Assembly (NCBI RefSeq): GCF_003814705.1
Contig: NZ_RKRA01000001.1
Location: forward strand, 930,001-994,000
Direction of reading: 5' to 3'
DNA length: 64,000 nt
Source: Georgenia muralis
Lineage (GTDB): Bacteria > Actinomycetota > Actinomycetes > Actinomycetales > Actinomycetaceae
Shown: positions 43,174 through 52,042 of the stretch, in pieces
Layout of the letters: each line of letters begins with the position of its first letter
Position numbering within the stretch: position 1 is the stretch's first letter
Program-made: the position numbers and the translations under genes
Notes under the pieces: generated by a model
Seen by the model: only the letters and a program-made list of their open reading frames with translations
Database searches by the model: none
Told to the model about the DNA's origin: nothing

Positions 43174-44555
43174 CACACGCCGCCCGCCGGGCCGAGGCAG
43201 CCGATGTTGCCGCTCTGGCCGCGGACCTCGGCGGTGACTGCCTGCGCGCTGCGGACCACGCCGCCGGCGGCAGTCTCGGCGACGAGGACGAGGTCGAACC
43301 GGTCGTCGGTCTCCACGGGGATCGCGCCCACGATGAGGTCGACGGTGCGCGCCCCGGGTGCGGTCAGCGTGGTGACCCGGCTCCAAGGGCCGAGGGCGTC
43401 ACCGACGGTCGAGGCAGTCCGGGTGCGGGCGAGGACGTGCCAGGACCGCACGGAGGTGCCGGACCACGTCCAGCCCAGCGCCGCGCCGGCGTTGCCGTTG
43501 TAGGCGGTGCAGCCGAGCGTGAGGCCGGCGTCGGAGGTCGCGGTGGGCACGGTGTAGGCGGCGCCGGTGACGGCGGTGGCGGGGAGCGTCCAGCCCCCGG
43601 CCGCGACGCCGGTGCCCGTGACCGTCGTCGTCGCTACGACGGCGCGGCCGGGCAGCGCGAGGCTGAGCAGCACGGGGTCGGCGGGCGCGACGGTGAGGCA
43701 CAGGGCCACGGCCGCGCCGGGCGCGAGGACCTCGGTGCCGGTCAGCGGGGTCGTGGCGGCGCAGGAGGAGCCGTCGGTGCCGCGCGCGAGGCCGACGCCG
43801 AGCGCCGGGGCGAGGGCGGCGGCCTCGGCCGCCGTGGTTCCGGGGCCGGCGGACACGGTCGGGGTGCTCGCCCGCCATGCGAGCCTGGTCTCGGCGGCGG
43901 TGGACGTCAGGCGCGTGCCGCCCGGGACGGGGGTGACCGACAGGCCCAGCCGGTCGGTCGTGACGGCGGGCAGCGCGGTGGTGGTCGCCGCGGACCAGCC
44001 GGCGTCCTGGGCGAGGGACCAGGCCAGGGCCGGCGTCGCGCTCTCTCCCTGGAGGTAGGCGCCCCACGCGCTCGCGCCCGGTCCCACCGGGAGGGTGAGC
44101 GTGGCGGTCAGCGGACCGGCGTTGGCCGGGACCACCCGCCAGGACCCGGCCGTGACCGGCACGGGTGCCGGGCCGTTCGCGGCGGTGAGGGCGACCGCTG
44201 CGTGCGCGAGGAGCTCGGCTGGCAGGGTCCCCGCGCCGGCGGCCGACGGGGTGAGGGTGAGGACGGCGCTGAGGCCGTCGCCGGCCATCGCCAGGTCCCC
44301 GCCCGCCTCGACGACGAGCGTGTCGCCGGGCAGCAGACGCCGGTCGGCGAGGGACGCGGTGACGTCCGCCCGCGGGCTGCCGGGCCGGTCGAGGTGCAGC
44401 CGGGCGGCGCCGGCGGTGACGGCGAGCCGGCCGGAGACCAGCTGCGCCCCGCCCACCTCCTGGGCGTCGGACCAGCCCGCATAGCTGCCGCCGCTGCCCG
44501 CGAGGAGGGCGACGGCGAGCACGCCTGCGGCGGCGGCGCTCAGGAGGCGGGACAT
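43173..44555 (-). CDS. Alternate-signal (SipW-type) exported surface protein
   Basis: A 460-residue protein whose N-terminus (LLSAAAAGVLAVALLAGSGG, SYAGWSDAQEVGGAQLVSG) has the GxxSYAxWSD pattern of TasA/camelysin-like proteins that are cut by SipW-type peptidases. The rest is a repetitive Ala/Thr/Val-rich beta-sandwich-like chain with few Cys (GSSCAATT, LGCTAYNG, NIGCLGP). It overlaps the peptidase gene, so enzyme and substrate are translated together. Function is unknown; a fibre or matrix role is inference from TasA. Confidence 0.8.
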   Translation of the reverse strand: MSRLLSAAAAGVLAVALLAGSGGSYAGWSDAQEVGGAQLVSGRLAVTAGAARLHLDRPGSPRADVTASLADRRLLPGDTLVVEAGGDLAMAGDGLSAVLTLTPSAAGAGTLPAELLAHAAVALTAANGPAPVPVTAGSWRVVPANAGPLTATLTLPVGPGASAWGAYLQGESATPALAWSLAQDAGWSAATTTALPAVTTDRLGLSVTPVPGGTRLTSTAAETRLAWRASTPTVSAGPGTTAAEAAALAPALGVGLARGTDGSSCAATTPLTGTEVLAPGAAVALCLTVAPADPVLLSLALPGRAVVATTTVTGTGVAAGGWTLPATAVTGAAYTVPTATSDAGLTLGCTAYNGNAGAALGWTWSGTSVRSWHVLARTRTASTVGDALGPWSRVTTLTAPGARTVDLIVGAIPVETDDRFDLVLVAETAAGGVVRSAQAVTAEVRGQSGNIGCLGPAGGV

Positions 44556-44562
44556 CGGTGCG

Positions 44563-45123
44563 TCAGGCGATCTGCTGCTCGAGGGTGATCTGGAAGTCGG
44601 CGAGCTCGGCGGCCGCGTCCTGGGCGCGCTGGCCCCAGGCCGCTCCCTCGTCGTCCACCGTGGGGAAGGTGATGGTCGCGACGACGGTGTACTCGCCGCT
44701 GTCGGTGATCGTCGTACCGTCCTGACCGTTGACCTGGACGTCCACGGTCAGGCCCCCCGCGAGAGCGACGTCGGCCTCCTTGGCCGCGGTGGCCGCGGTC
44801 ACGGCGGTCGGCAGGGTGGTGGCCAGCTCAGCCTCGAGCCCGTCGCCGGCGAGGTCGACGTCGACCGTGGCGGTGTAGGTGAGCACCGAGCCCGGGATGA
44901 CGAGGTAGTCGTCGAGGGCGATCTCCTTGCCGCCGGCGGTCCAGACGACGCTGGAGCCGTCGATACGCAGGTAGCCCGAGGTGATGGTCGCGCCCCCGAG
45001 GTCCTCGCTGTCCGACCAGGTGGCGAACGAGCCGCCACCGGCGGCGAGAAGGGCGATACCGGCGACGCCGGCGAGGACAGCCTTGCGGGTGCGGGTGCGG
45101 GTGCGGGTGTGGGGGGCGCTCAT
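44563..45123 (-). CDS. Alternate-signal exported protein, TasA/camelysin-like
   Basis: A 186-residue protein. A basic RTRTRTRK stretch, hydrophobic helix and GGGSFATWSDSEDLGGATITSG form the alternate signal cut by SipW-type peptidases. The mature part has alternating beta-strand patterns (VLTYTATVDVDLAGDGLEAE, GEYTVVATITFPTVDDEG) like small fibre-forming subunits. It begins the operon 45123-42070, ahead of the larger exported protein and the peptidase. Confidence 0.82.
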   Translation of the reverse strand: MSAPHTRTRTRTRKAVLAGVAGIALLAAGGGSFATWSDSEDLGGATITSGYLRIDGSSVVWTAGGKEIALDDYLVIPGSVLTYTATVDVDLAGDGLEAELATTLPTAVTAATAAKEADVALAGGLTVDVQVNGQDGTTITDSGEYTVVATITFPTVDDEGAAWGQRAQDAAAELADFQITLEQQIA

Positions 45124-45232
45124 GGTCTTCTCTTCCGGCTCGGTGCGCCGGCGTGCTGCCGGGCTGCTGGTGAGAAGACTCGCGGGCGTTCCTCAGGAGC
45201 GGGCACCGTCGCGGTTCATGTCCGCTCAAGAT

Positions 45233-45253
45233 CACCTCAAGAGCCGTGAGGTG
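45233..45253 (-). terminator. Hairpin directly after the GGDEF-like gene
   Basis: CACCTCA (45233-45239) and TGAGGTG (45247-45253) pair fully around a 7-base loop, four bases past the stop of the gene at 45258 and 110 bases before the next operon starts. It fits a terminator of the kinase/GGDEF operon. Confidence 0.55.
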
Positions 45254-45257
45254 CGTC

Positions 45258-46412
45258 TCAGGCCCGGGCCACCCGGTTCCCGCCGGCCGCCGTCGCCGAG
45301 CGCGAGAGGTCCCGGGCGGCGTCGCACATGGCCTCGAGGTCGAAGCCGTGCTCCGCGGCGTCGGCGACGCCGACGCTCGCCGTGACCCGCATGTGCCCGC
45401 CGGGCACGGGCACGGGGGTGTCGATGAGCTCCTTGCGCAGCTCGTCGGCCCACTCGTGGGCCTCCTCCACCGTGCACCCGGTGAGGACCACCTGGAACGC
45501 GCGTCCGTCGAGGGCGTCACGGCCGAGGACCGCCCGGGCCGGCAGCACCATCTGCAGGACCTCCCCGCACACGGCCATCGCCTGCTCCGCGCACCCCACG
45601 CCGAACGCCGCACCGAGGGTCTGCACACCCTCGGGCGCGACCGCGACGAGGACGGCGGGGCGCCCGGTGCCGCGGGCGCCGTCGAGCACGTCCTGCGCGC
45701 GGCGGGGGAAGGTGCGCGAGGTCCGAGCCCCGGTCATGGGGTCGAAGTTCGCGGCGTCGACGCGCCGGTCCTGGGCCCGTGAGGCGCGCAGCGCCACCAT
45801 GCAGAACGCCGCCCCGACGATGACGAGGACGTTGACCAGCGTGGCGACCTCGGTGCCGGCGTAGGTGAGGAAGGCCCGCCCCGCCGGCCCGACCACGACG
45901 AAGAGGACCAGCCGGAACGTGTAGAAGAGGGCGTGCCCGAGGAGGATGACGGCGAGCATGACCCCGAGCCGGTCCCGGCGCAGGTGCGAGCGCAGGATGG
46001 CCGCACCGGTGGCGTAGCCGCCGGCCGCCGTCGCCGCCAGGAGCGCCTCCTCCCCCGCCCAGTACCCGCCGTCGGGACCATGGACGGCGGAGGCGAGGGC
46101 GGTGAGCACGGGCACGCCGTACAGGACCCCGACGAGCGGTCGCCGCCCGGTGTGCAGGCGCACGCCGGCCCACATCGCCCACACGGTCAGGGCCGTGAAG
46201 CCGTTGACGAGCGGGACCGCCGGCCACAGGTCGGGGGCGAGGACGGCGACGAGGAGGAAGGTGGTCGTCGCGACCGCGGCGACGAACGCCAGCGCCCAGA
46301 CCCGGTCGACGTCCTCGCCCGTCTCGGTCCAGGCGTGCGAGATGAACATCCCGGCCGTCAGGACGATGACGAGCGCGGAGACGACGAGCAGCGTCGGCAG
46401 GTCCAGGCTCAC
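45258..46412 (-). CDS. Membrane protein with degenerate GGDEF domain
   Basis: A 384-residue protein: about six hydrophobic helices (1-205), then a GGDEF-like domain (about 220-384) with FDPMTGARTSRTF in place of the DxLTGLxNRRxF entry motif. The active GGDEF loop is replaced by ALDGRAFQVVL, so it cannot make c-di-GMP in the usual way. HMRVTASVGVADAAEHG keeps the family's core strand. GTG 46412 overlaps the histidine kinase stop (GTGA). It may be a binding or regulatory domain. Confidence 0.78.
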   Translation of the reverse strand: MSLDLPTLLVVSALVIVLTAGMFISHAWTETGEDVDRVWALAFVAAVATTTFLLVAVLAPDLWPAVPLVNGFTALTVWAMWAGVRLHTGRRPLVGVLYGVPVLTALASAVHGPDGGYWAGEEALLAATAAGGYATGAAILRSHLRRDRLGVMLAVILLGHALFYTFRLVLFVVVGPAGRAFLTYAGTEVATLVNVLVIVGAAFCMVALRASRAQDRRVDAANFDPMTGARTSRTFPRRAQDVLDGARGTGRPAVLVAVAPEGVQTLGAAFGVGCAEQAMAVCGEVLQMVLPARAVLGRDALDGRAFQVVLTGCTVEEAHEWADELRKELIDTPVPVPGGHMRVTASVGVADAAEHGFDLEAMCDAARDLSRSATAAGGNRVARA

Positions 46413-48334
46413 CCCGCACCTCCGGCGCGCCGGGCGCTCGGGCGGCCCGCCAGCGGCAGCACGATGGTGACCTCGGTGCCCTCGCCGAGGGCGCTCCGCA
46501 GCGCGATCGTGCCGCCGTGGGCCTCGACGATCTCGCGTGCGAGGTGCAGGCCCAGGCCGGTGCCGGGCACGTCACCGCGGCGCACGGCCGCGGCCCGGTA
46601 GAAGCGGGTGAACAGTCGCGCCTGGTCCTCGGGGGCGATGCCGATGCCGGTGTCGGCCACCCGGACGACCACCTCGTCGTCGACCGGCTCGGCGACGACG
46701 TCGACCCGGCCGCCCGCGCGGGAGTACTTCACCGCGTTGGACAGCACGTTGGCCACCACCTGCGCCAGGCGCAGCCGGTCGCCGTCGACGGGCAGGGGCA
46801 TCCCGTCGTGGAGCTCGACGACGACGCCGCCCGCCGTGGCGCGCGGACGGTGGTCCTCCACGGCCTCGGCGACGACGTCGCGCAGGTCGAGCGGGTCGTG
46901 GCAGATCTCGACCCGCTCGCGCACCGTCGCGGCGTCGAGCAGGGCCTCGACGATGCCCTGGATGCGTTCGGCGTTGCGCTCGGCGACGGCGAGGTGCTCG
47001 CGCACCACCGGCGGCAGGCTCGGGTCCTCGGCGGCCAGCTCGAGGTAGCCCACCACCGAGGTCAGCGGGGTGCGCACCTCGTGCGAGACGGCCGAGACGA
47101 AGTCCTCGCGCTCGGCGAGCGCGGCCATCTCCGAGGTGAGGTCCTGGTAGACCACGACGGCGCCGGCGGGCCGGCCGTCGGCCCGCTGGAGCTGGTTGGC
47201 CGAGACCCGGTAGGCCCGCCGGGCCAGGCCCGGCCCGAAGTCCCACCAGATGAGCTCGCGCTCGATGTCACGACCGCCGGCGGCCCGGGCGAGCGGGCTC
47301 TCGTCCGGGCGGAGCGGGCTCTGGCCGTCGGCGGCGTAGGTGGTGACCGGACCGCGGCGTCGGTCCGGGCTCTCCCCGCGGGCGCGGGCCCGTTCCCGGG
47401 CGTCGTCGCCCACCCGCAGCCGGCCCTGCGTGGCGGTGGTGTAGGCGCGGTTGACGAGCGTGACGCGGCCGTCGGCGTCGAGGGCGACGACGCCGACGTC
47501 GACGGTGTTGAGGATCGACTGGAGGAGCCGCTCGTTGTACCGGGCGTCGGCGAGGATCTCCTCGACGAGGGAGCTCTGCCGGGCGAGGAGGTCACGCCGC
47601 GCGGCGGAGCGGCGCTCGGCGAGGTGGACGTACAGCGCGACGGCGAGCAGGACGAGCGGGAGGATGAACAGCCGCGGGATGTCGTCGCCGTCGAAGTGGG
47701 CGGTGCCCAGCACCCGGGTGCCCCACGCCGCGAGGGTGCCGACCGCCACCGCGACCACGACGCCCGCCGCGCCGAAGACCGTGGCCATCCACAGCACGGG
47801 CAGGACCAGCAGCATGCTCACGCGGAAGCCCGACTCCACGGCCAGGCCGATCGCGAGCATGTCGAGGAGCGGGACGGCTGCCGAGAGCCAGACGGGTAGC
47901 CGGCGCCAGGGCACGAGCACCGAGAGCGCCACCGCCGAGCCGGCGACCGCGAACGCCGCGAGGAACGTGCTGTCGTCGAGCATCGTGGGCGCGTAGACGA
48001 GGACCCCGGCGAGGATCGCCAGGGTCACGCCCGTGAAGGGCAGCTGCCGGAGGAAGACGCTGAGGTGGCCCTCCCCGGCCGTCGGGACCTCCGGGCGCCG
48101 GGCAGGCGTCGCCGGCCCGCGCGGGGCGCGGCCCGGCGCGACGCCCGCCTCCGCGCCGGGCGGCGTCTCCGCGGTCGACGGTGCTTGGGTCGTGCGCGGT
48201 GCGGCCGTGTCCGCTGACGGTCCCCCCTGCGGGCCGTCATCGGCGCCGGCGGTCGTCCCGGTCCCCCCCGGGACGACCCCGTGCAAGGGCATGGCGGCCC
48301 CAGCCACCCTCACCCCCGCCGTCTGCACTCGCAC
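46409..48334 (-). CDS. PAS-containing membrane sensor histidine kinase
   Basis: Up to 641 residues. A disordered 85-residue N-terminus is followed by a membrane region (about 98-240), a coiled linker, a PAS-like domain (about 268-400), HisKA with His418 (FVSAVSHEVRTPLTSVVGYL) and HATPase_c (N-box VLSNAVKYSRAG, G1 DTGIGIA, G2 GTGLGLHLA). It lacks a receiver domain. The start is uncertain: GTG 48334, GTG 48313 (overlapping a short upstream frame) or ATG 48292. The likely partner is the response regulator at 41212; the Hpt domain at 42070 may sit between. Confidence 0.87.
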   Translation of the reverse strand: MRVQTAGVRVAGAAMPLHGVVPGGTGTTAGADDGPQGGPSADTAAPRTTQAPSTAETPPGAEAGVAPGRAPRGPATPARRPEVPTAGEGHLSVFLRQLPFTGVTLAILAGVLVYAPTMLDDSTFLAAFAVAGSAVALSVLVPWRRLPVWLSAAVPLLDMLAIGLAVESGFRVSMLLVLPVLWMATVFGAAGVVVAVAVGTLAAWGTRVLGTAHFDGDDIPRLFILPLVLLAVALYVHLAERRSAARRDLLARQSSLVEEILADARYNERLLQSILNTVDVGVVALDADGRVTLVNRAYTTATQGRLRVGDDARERARARGESPDRRRGPVTTYAADGQSPLRPDESPLARAAGGRDIERELIWWDFGPGLARRAYRVSANQLQRADGRPAGAVVVYQDLTSEMAALAEREDFVSAVSHEVRTPLTSVVGYLELAAEDPSLPPVVREHLAVAERNAERIQGIVEALLDAATVRERVEICHDPLDLRDVVAEAVEDHRPRATAGGVVVELHDGMPLPVDGDRLRLAQVVANVLSNAVKYSRAGGRVDVVAEPVDDEVVVRVADTGIGIAPEDQARLFTRFYRAAAVRRGDVPGTGLGLHLAREIVEAHGGTIALRSALGEGTEVTIVLPLAGRPSARRAGGAG

Positions 48335-48366
48335 AGCCTATGGCTGCAAGAATGCAGATACGGCAC
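48310..48366 (-). CDS. Possible leaderless short upstream frame before the kinase
   Basis: GTG 48366 begins at the expected transcription start of the TAGTTT promoter and opens an 18-residue frame VPYLHSCSHRLCECRRRG with three Cys. Its stop overlaps an in-frame GTG of the kinase (GTGA, 48310-48313). The arrangement resembles translational-coupling or Cys-sensing leader peptides of actinobacteria. Evidence is positional only. Confidence 0.3.
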   Translation of the reverse strand: MPYLHSCSHRLCECRRRG

Positions 48367-48372
48367 GTTTGC

Positions 48373-48381
48373 GAAACTAGC
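48373..48381 (-). promoter_or_regulatory. Extended -10 promoter of the kinase gene
   Basis: In minus-strand sense the word is CTGCTAGTTTCGC, with the -10 TAGTTT at 48379-48374 and TG one base before. The palindrome CTGCA-AGAA-TGCAG lies downstream at 48341-48354. The same -10 word precedes the response regulator. Confidence 0.45.
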
Positions 48382-48426
48382 AGCGACCCAGTCTTGCCCC
48401 TCGGACTGCAAGCCGGCGTGTCGCCG

Positions 48427-49728
48427 CTACCGGATCCCGGCGGCGCGCCGGGTGGTGCGGTTGGCGTGCGGGGACCACCGCGGCACCCACCGGGCCTGGG
48501 CGCCGGCAGCCGCCGCGCCGAGCGCCGCGGTGACCCAGATGCCCGCCGCCAGCGACCCCAGCGCCGCACCCGCGGAGACGATGAGCGGACCGGCGGCCGA
48601 CCCGCCGTCCTGCAGCACGCGCCACAGCCCGAGGAACTGGGCCCGGCCACGGTCGGGTGAGACGTCAGCACCGAGCGTCATGAGGATGCCCGAGCTCATC
48701 CCGTTGCCGAGCCCGAGCAGCGCCGCGACGACGGCGACCCCGCCGATCGTCGTCGTCAGCGGCAGGAGCGACATCGCCACCCCCATGACGAGCATGGACG
48801 GCACCCCGATCCACAGCCGGCCGTAGAGGTCCATGACCCGCCCCGCGGGGTAGAAGAGGAGCATGTCGACCCCGCCCGCGAGACCGAAGATGAGGGACGT
48901 CGTCGCCGGGTCGAAGCCGAGGTGCTCGCTCCACAGCGGCAGGACGGTCATGCGCGCGCCACGGACGGCGCCGACGAGCAGCACGGCGACGCCGAGCGTG
49001 CTCAGCACGGCGCGGTGCGCGCGCAGCACCCCACCGAGGGTCAGGTGCTCCCCGGCAGCGCGGGCCGCTCGCCGGGCGGCGCTGCGCTGCCGCAGCGTCC
49101 CGCCGTCGCCGTCCTCCCCCACCGCGACGACGATGACCGTGGCGAGCACCGCCGTCACCACGCCCAGCGCGAACGCCGCGCGCAGGCCCGCGAGGGCGAT
49201 GACGCCGGCCCCGACGAACGGACCGACGAACTGTCCGATGCGGTGGACCCCGGCCAGGGTGGACAGCACCCGCGCCCGGCGCAGCGGCGGGGTGACCTCG
49301 GTGAGGTAGGCGTGCCGGGCGAGGTTGAATACGGCCGCCGCGGCACCGGTGAGGAGCACCGCCGCGGCGAGGAGCACGAGCGAGGGGGAGAGCGCGGCGG
49401 CGAGGAACGCACCTGCCGCGACCACACCGGCCAGGGCCATGGCCCGCCGGTCGCCGACGCGGGCGGCGAGCTGGCCGGCGGGGACGTCGGCGAGGATCTG
49501 GCCGACCGGCAGCATCGCGGCGACGACGCCCGCGGTGGCGAGGTCTGCCCCGCGGCCGACGGCGGCCGGGACGATGATCGGCAGCATCGCGCCGAGGCCG
49601 ACGTCGAAGAGGAACGAGGGCACGAACGTGCCCAGGACCAGGCGCCGGGGGAACATCGGACCGGTGACGGGCTGCGGTGCGGGCAGGGGCTGCGGGGCGT
49701 GCGGGTGCTGGGGCATGGTGCCCGTCAT
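48427..49728 (-). CDS. MFS transporter
   Basis: A 433-residue protein with twelve predicted helices. The loop between helices 2 and 3 is AARVGDRRAMALAG, a variant of the MFS GxxxDRxGRR motif, and the loop between 8 and 9 has RVMDLYGRLWIG. The N-terminal 25 residues are Pro/His-rich. It looks like the drug:H+ antiporter type with unknown substrate. It is divergent from the phosphatase gene at 49812. Confidence 0.88.
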   Translation of the reverse strand: MTGTMPQHPHAPQPLPAPQPVTGPMFPRRLVLGTFVPSFLFDVGLGAMLPIIVPAAVGRGADLATAGVVAAMLPVGQILADVPAGQLAARVGDRRAMALAGVVAAGAFLAAALSPSLVLLAAAVLLTGAAAAVFNLARHAYLTEVTPPLRRARVLSTLAGVHRIGQFVGPFVGAGVIALAGLRAAFALGVVTAVLATVIVVAVGEDGDGGTLRQRSAARRAARAAGEHLTLGGVLRAHRAVLSTLGVAVLLVGAVRGARMTVLPLWSEHLGFDPATTSLIFGLAGGVDMLLFYPAGRVMDLYGRLWIGVPSMLVMGVAMSLLPLTTTIGGVAVVAALLGLGNGMSSGILMTLGADVSPDRGRAQFLGLWRVLQDGGSAAGPLIVSAGAALGSLAAGIWVTAALGAAAAGAQARWVPRWSPHANRTTRRAAGIR

Positions 49729-49762
49729 CCTGCCCGAGGACGCGGCATCGGCGCCCGCCCTC

Positions 49763-49768
49763 TAGCCT
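49763..49768 (+). promoter_or_regulatory. -10 element of the phosphatase gene
   Basis: TAGCCT fits the actinobacterial TANNNT -10 and lies 44 bases upstream of ATG 49812, giving a leader of roughly 37 bases. No clear -35 is seen. Confidence 0.35.
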
Positions 49769-49811
49769 GGGGCCGACGGACGTGCCGGCCGACGGACGAC
49801 CAGGAGGACGG

Positions 49812-50414
49812 ATGGGGCGCAGGGCGCTGTACGACGTGAACGAGGAGTTCACGGTCCTGACCGTGTGCACGGGGAACATCTGCCGTTCCCCCGCGGTCGA
49901 GCGGCTGCTGCGGGCCGAGCTCGGGACGGGCTCGGGGATCCGGGTCCACAGTGCCGGGACGGGCGCCCTCGTCGGTGAGCCCATCCACCACCCCGTGGCC
50001 GGGCTCCTACGCGACCTGTCGGTCGACGCCGACGCGCACGAGGCCCGCCGGATCACCGAGGCGATGGTGCGCGAGGCAGACCTCATCCTCGCCCTCACCC
50101 GGGAGCACCGGGCCGACGTCGTCGAGCTCGTGCCCGCGGCGGTGCGGCGCACCTTCACGCTGCGTGAGTTCGCGCGGCTGGCCGAGCAGGTCGACCCCGC
50201 CGCCCTCGCCGAGGCAGCGGGCGCCGAGGCGTCCCCGGCCGAGCGACTGGCGGCGCTGCTGCCGCTCGCCTCCGCCTACCGGGCCCAGGTCGACCCCTCG
50301 TTGGACGACGTCATCGACCCCTTCCGCCGAGCGCCCGAGGTGTACCAGCGCTCGATGGACGAGATCGTCCCCGCGGTCCGCATCATCGCCGACGTGGTGC
50401 TCGAGCGACGCTAG
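49812..50414 (+). CDS. Low-molecular-weight protein tyrosine phosphatase
   Basis: A 200-residue enzyme with the P-loop CTGNICRS (Cys19, Arg25) and the acid motif DVIDPFRRAPEVYQRSMDEI with the general-acid Asp. The insert between (AEQVDPAALAEAAGAEASP) makes it longer than the usual 150 residues. It has a strong AGGAGG site. In polysaccharide systems such enzymes dephosphorylate the BY-kinase; the kinase at 35419 is the natural partner though 13 kb away. Confidence 0.9.
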   Translation: MGRRALYDVNEEFTVLTVCTGNICRSPAVERLLRAELGTGSGIRVHSAGTGALVGEPIHHPVAGLLRDLSVDADAHEARRITEAMVREADLILALTREHRADVVELVPAAVRRTFTLREFARLAEQVDPAALAEAAGAEASPAERLAALLPLASAYRAQVDPSLDDVIDPFRRAPEVYQRSMDEIVPAVRIIADVVLERR

Positions 50415-50455
50415 ACCGCCCGGCCGCACCCTTCCCGGGAGCCCGGGGCCGCGAG

Positions 50456-50461
50456 TAGGTT
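50456..50461 (+). promoter_or_regulatory. -10 element upstream of the low-complexity secreted protein
   Basis: TAGGTT, a TANNNT match, is 30 bases before ATG 50491. The leader would be about 23 bases long. Confidence 0.35.
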
Positions 50462-50490
50462 GTGCTCGACGCCCGAGACCCCGGAGTCCC

Positions 50491-51972
50491 ATGACCGCTC
50501 CTGCCCACCCCTCGGACCGCCCAGGCAACCGACGCCTGGCGCGGTGGGCAGGTCGCTGCCTCCTCGCGGTGGGTGGCGCTTCCGCAGGTGCGCTCCTCAC
50601 GCTCGGGCTGGCCGGCGGAGCCGCCGCGGACGAGGCGCCCGCCCAGCCGGCGGCCACCGTGCAGGACGCCGCCGCTCCGACCGGGACTGTCGAGCCCGAC
50701 GGGGCCACAGAGCCCGCCTCCGAGCCCGCACCGGCGGCCGAGCCCGCAGCCGAGCCGCAGCCTCAACCCGCGAGCGAGCCGGAGCCGGCCACCCTGGTCG
50801 AGCCAGCACCTGCACCGGAACCCGCGCCCCCGGCCCAGCCAGAGCCCGCACCCGCGACCGAGCCCGCTCCCGCGGCCGAGCGGCAGCCCGTCCCGCAGCC
50901 GGCGCCACCGGCCCAGCCAGAGCCCGCCGAGCCCGCACCCGCACCCGAGCCCACGGCCGAGCCGGCACCCGAGCCGGCACCCTCCGAGGCTGAGCCCGGA
51001 TCACCGGTCGGGGACGACTCCGCCCCCGAGCCGGCGGCGGACGAGGCCGGCACTGCCGCGGAGCCGCCGAGCAGTGACGCAGCACCCGGCAAGGGAACGA
51101 TCGCGTCGGTCGGTGGCAGCACAGTGGAGAAGGACGACGCGGCTACGGCCACCGTCGGGACCGCCGACAGCGAGAAGAAGGACGACCGCGACGCCGACCG
51201 CACGTACGACGACAGGGACGACGACGGTCTGCGCGCTGGCGTCGGGGTGAGCGACCAGGGCGAGGGTGACGAGCGGGACGACGACAGCAAGAAGGACGAA
51301 CGCGACGCCGACCGCGACAGCGAGGACAGCAAGAAGAACGACCGCGACAGCGAGCGCAAGAATGACGACCGCGACAGCGAGGACCGCGACACCGAGCAGA
51401 GCTCCGACGACCGGAGGGACGACCGCGGGAAGGCCGACGACCGCGACGCCCGGGAGGTCGGCCGCACCGCGGTAGCCACCGCGGCCCTCACCGTCGACCG
51501 GCCGCATCGCCACGGTCCCGACGACACGTCCGCTGTTGTCGGCTCGCCCGAGGGGCTGCCGGAGGTGCTGCCGGCCGGCGCGGACACGTTCGACCGGCAC
51601 GGTGCCGGCCTCGCCGCCGAGGCGGCCGCGACCACGGCGCACGGTCCGGTCCCCACCGAGGACGCCGCTTCTTCGACCCCGGGCACCGGTCCCGTCCCCC
51701 ACGCTCGGCCGCTGACCGGCCCGCGGAATGACGGCGACGGCGTCGCAGAGATCCAGTCCGCGCCGGCCGCACCCATCGCTGTGCCTCCTACCTCCGACGC
51801 CGAGGCCTCGGGCGGCAACGCCTCCCCGAGCCAGCGCGCCGGTGGCAGCAGCGACGCCGACGACGCGCGCGTCCATGCCCACGCCCAGGCCGAGCTCACC
51901 TGGGCCTGTGCCGTCGCACAGCGCGCGGTTCTCACCGACGTCTTCGAGGAGATCCCGGTCTCACCCGCCTGA
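50491..51972 (+). CDS. Large low-complexity secreted protein
   Basis: A 493-residue exported protein with a Sec signal (core RCLLAVGGASAGALLTLGL, cleavage after GGAAA or GGAAADEA near 43). A Pro/Ala/Glu stalk (about 45-180, repeats of EPAPEPAP/AEPA type) is followed by a charged block of Asp/Arg/Lys/Glu/Ser (about 225-330, units such as DDRDAD, KKDERDADRDSED) and a more balanced C-terminus with WACAVAQRAVLTDVFEEIP. No LPXTG or anchor is seen. The stalk suggests it spans the wall. The charged block could bind ions or polyanions; that is a guess. Confidence 0.72.
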   Translation: MTAPAHPSDRPGNRRLARWAGRCLLAVGGASAGALLTLGLAGGAAADEAPAQPAATVQDAAAPTGTVEPDGATEPASEPAPAAEPAAEPQPQPASEPEPATLVEPAPAPEPAPPAQPEPAPATEPAPAAERQPVPQPAPPAQPEPAEPAPAPEPTAEPAPEPAPSEAEPGSPVGDDSAPEPAADEAGTAAEPPSSDAAPGKGTIASVGGSTVEKDDAATATVGTADSEKKDDRDADRTYDDRDDDGLRAGVGVSDQGEGDERDDDSKKDERDADRDSEDSKKNDRDSERKNDDRDSEDRDTEQSSDDRRDDRGKADDRDAREVGRTAVATAALTVDRPHRHGPDDTSAVVGSPEGLPEVLPAGADTFDRHGAGLAAEAAATTAHGPVPTEDAASSTPGTGPVPHARPLTGPRNDGDGVAEIQSAPAAPIAVPPTSDAEASGGNASPSQRAGGSSDADDARVHAHAQAELTWACAVAQRAVLTDVFEEIPVSPA

Positions 51973-52000
51973 TGGTGACGCGCCGATCCGGCACGTCCGC

Positions 52001-52016
52001 GCGCCCTGACGGGCGC
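52001..52016 (+). other. Short hairpin between two genes
   Basis: GCGCCC (52001-52006) and GGGCGC (52011-52016) around a TGAC loop, 30 bases after the secreted-protein stop and 27 before the next start. Could be a weak terminator or mRNA-processing site. Confidence 0.35.
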
Positions 52017-52042
52017 ACCTCCATCACGCAAGGAGAGATCCC

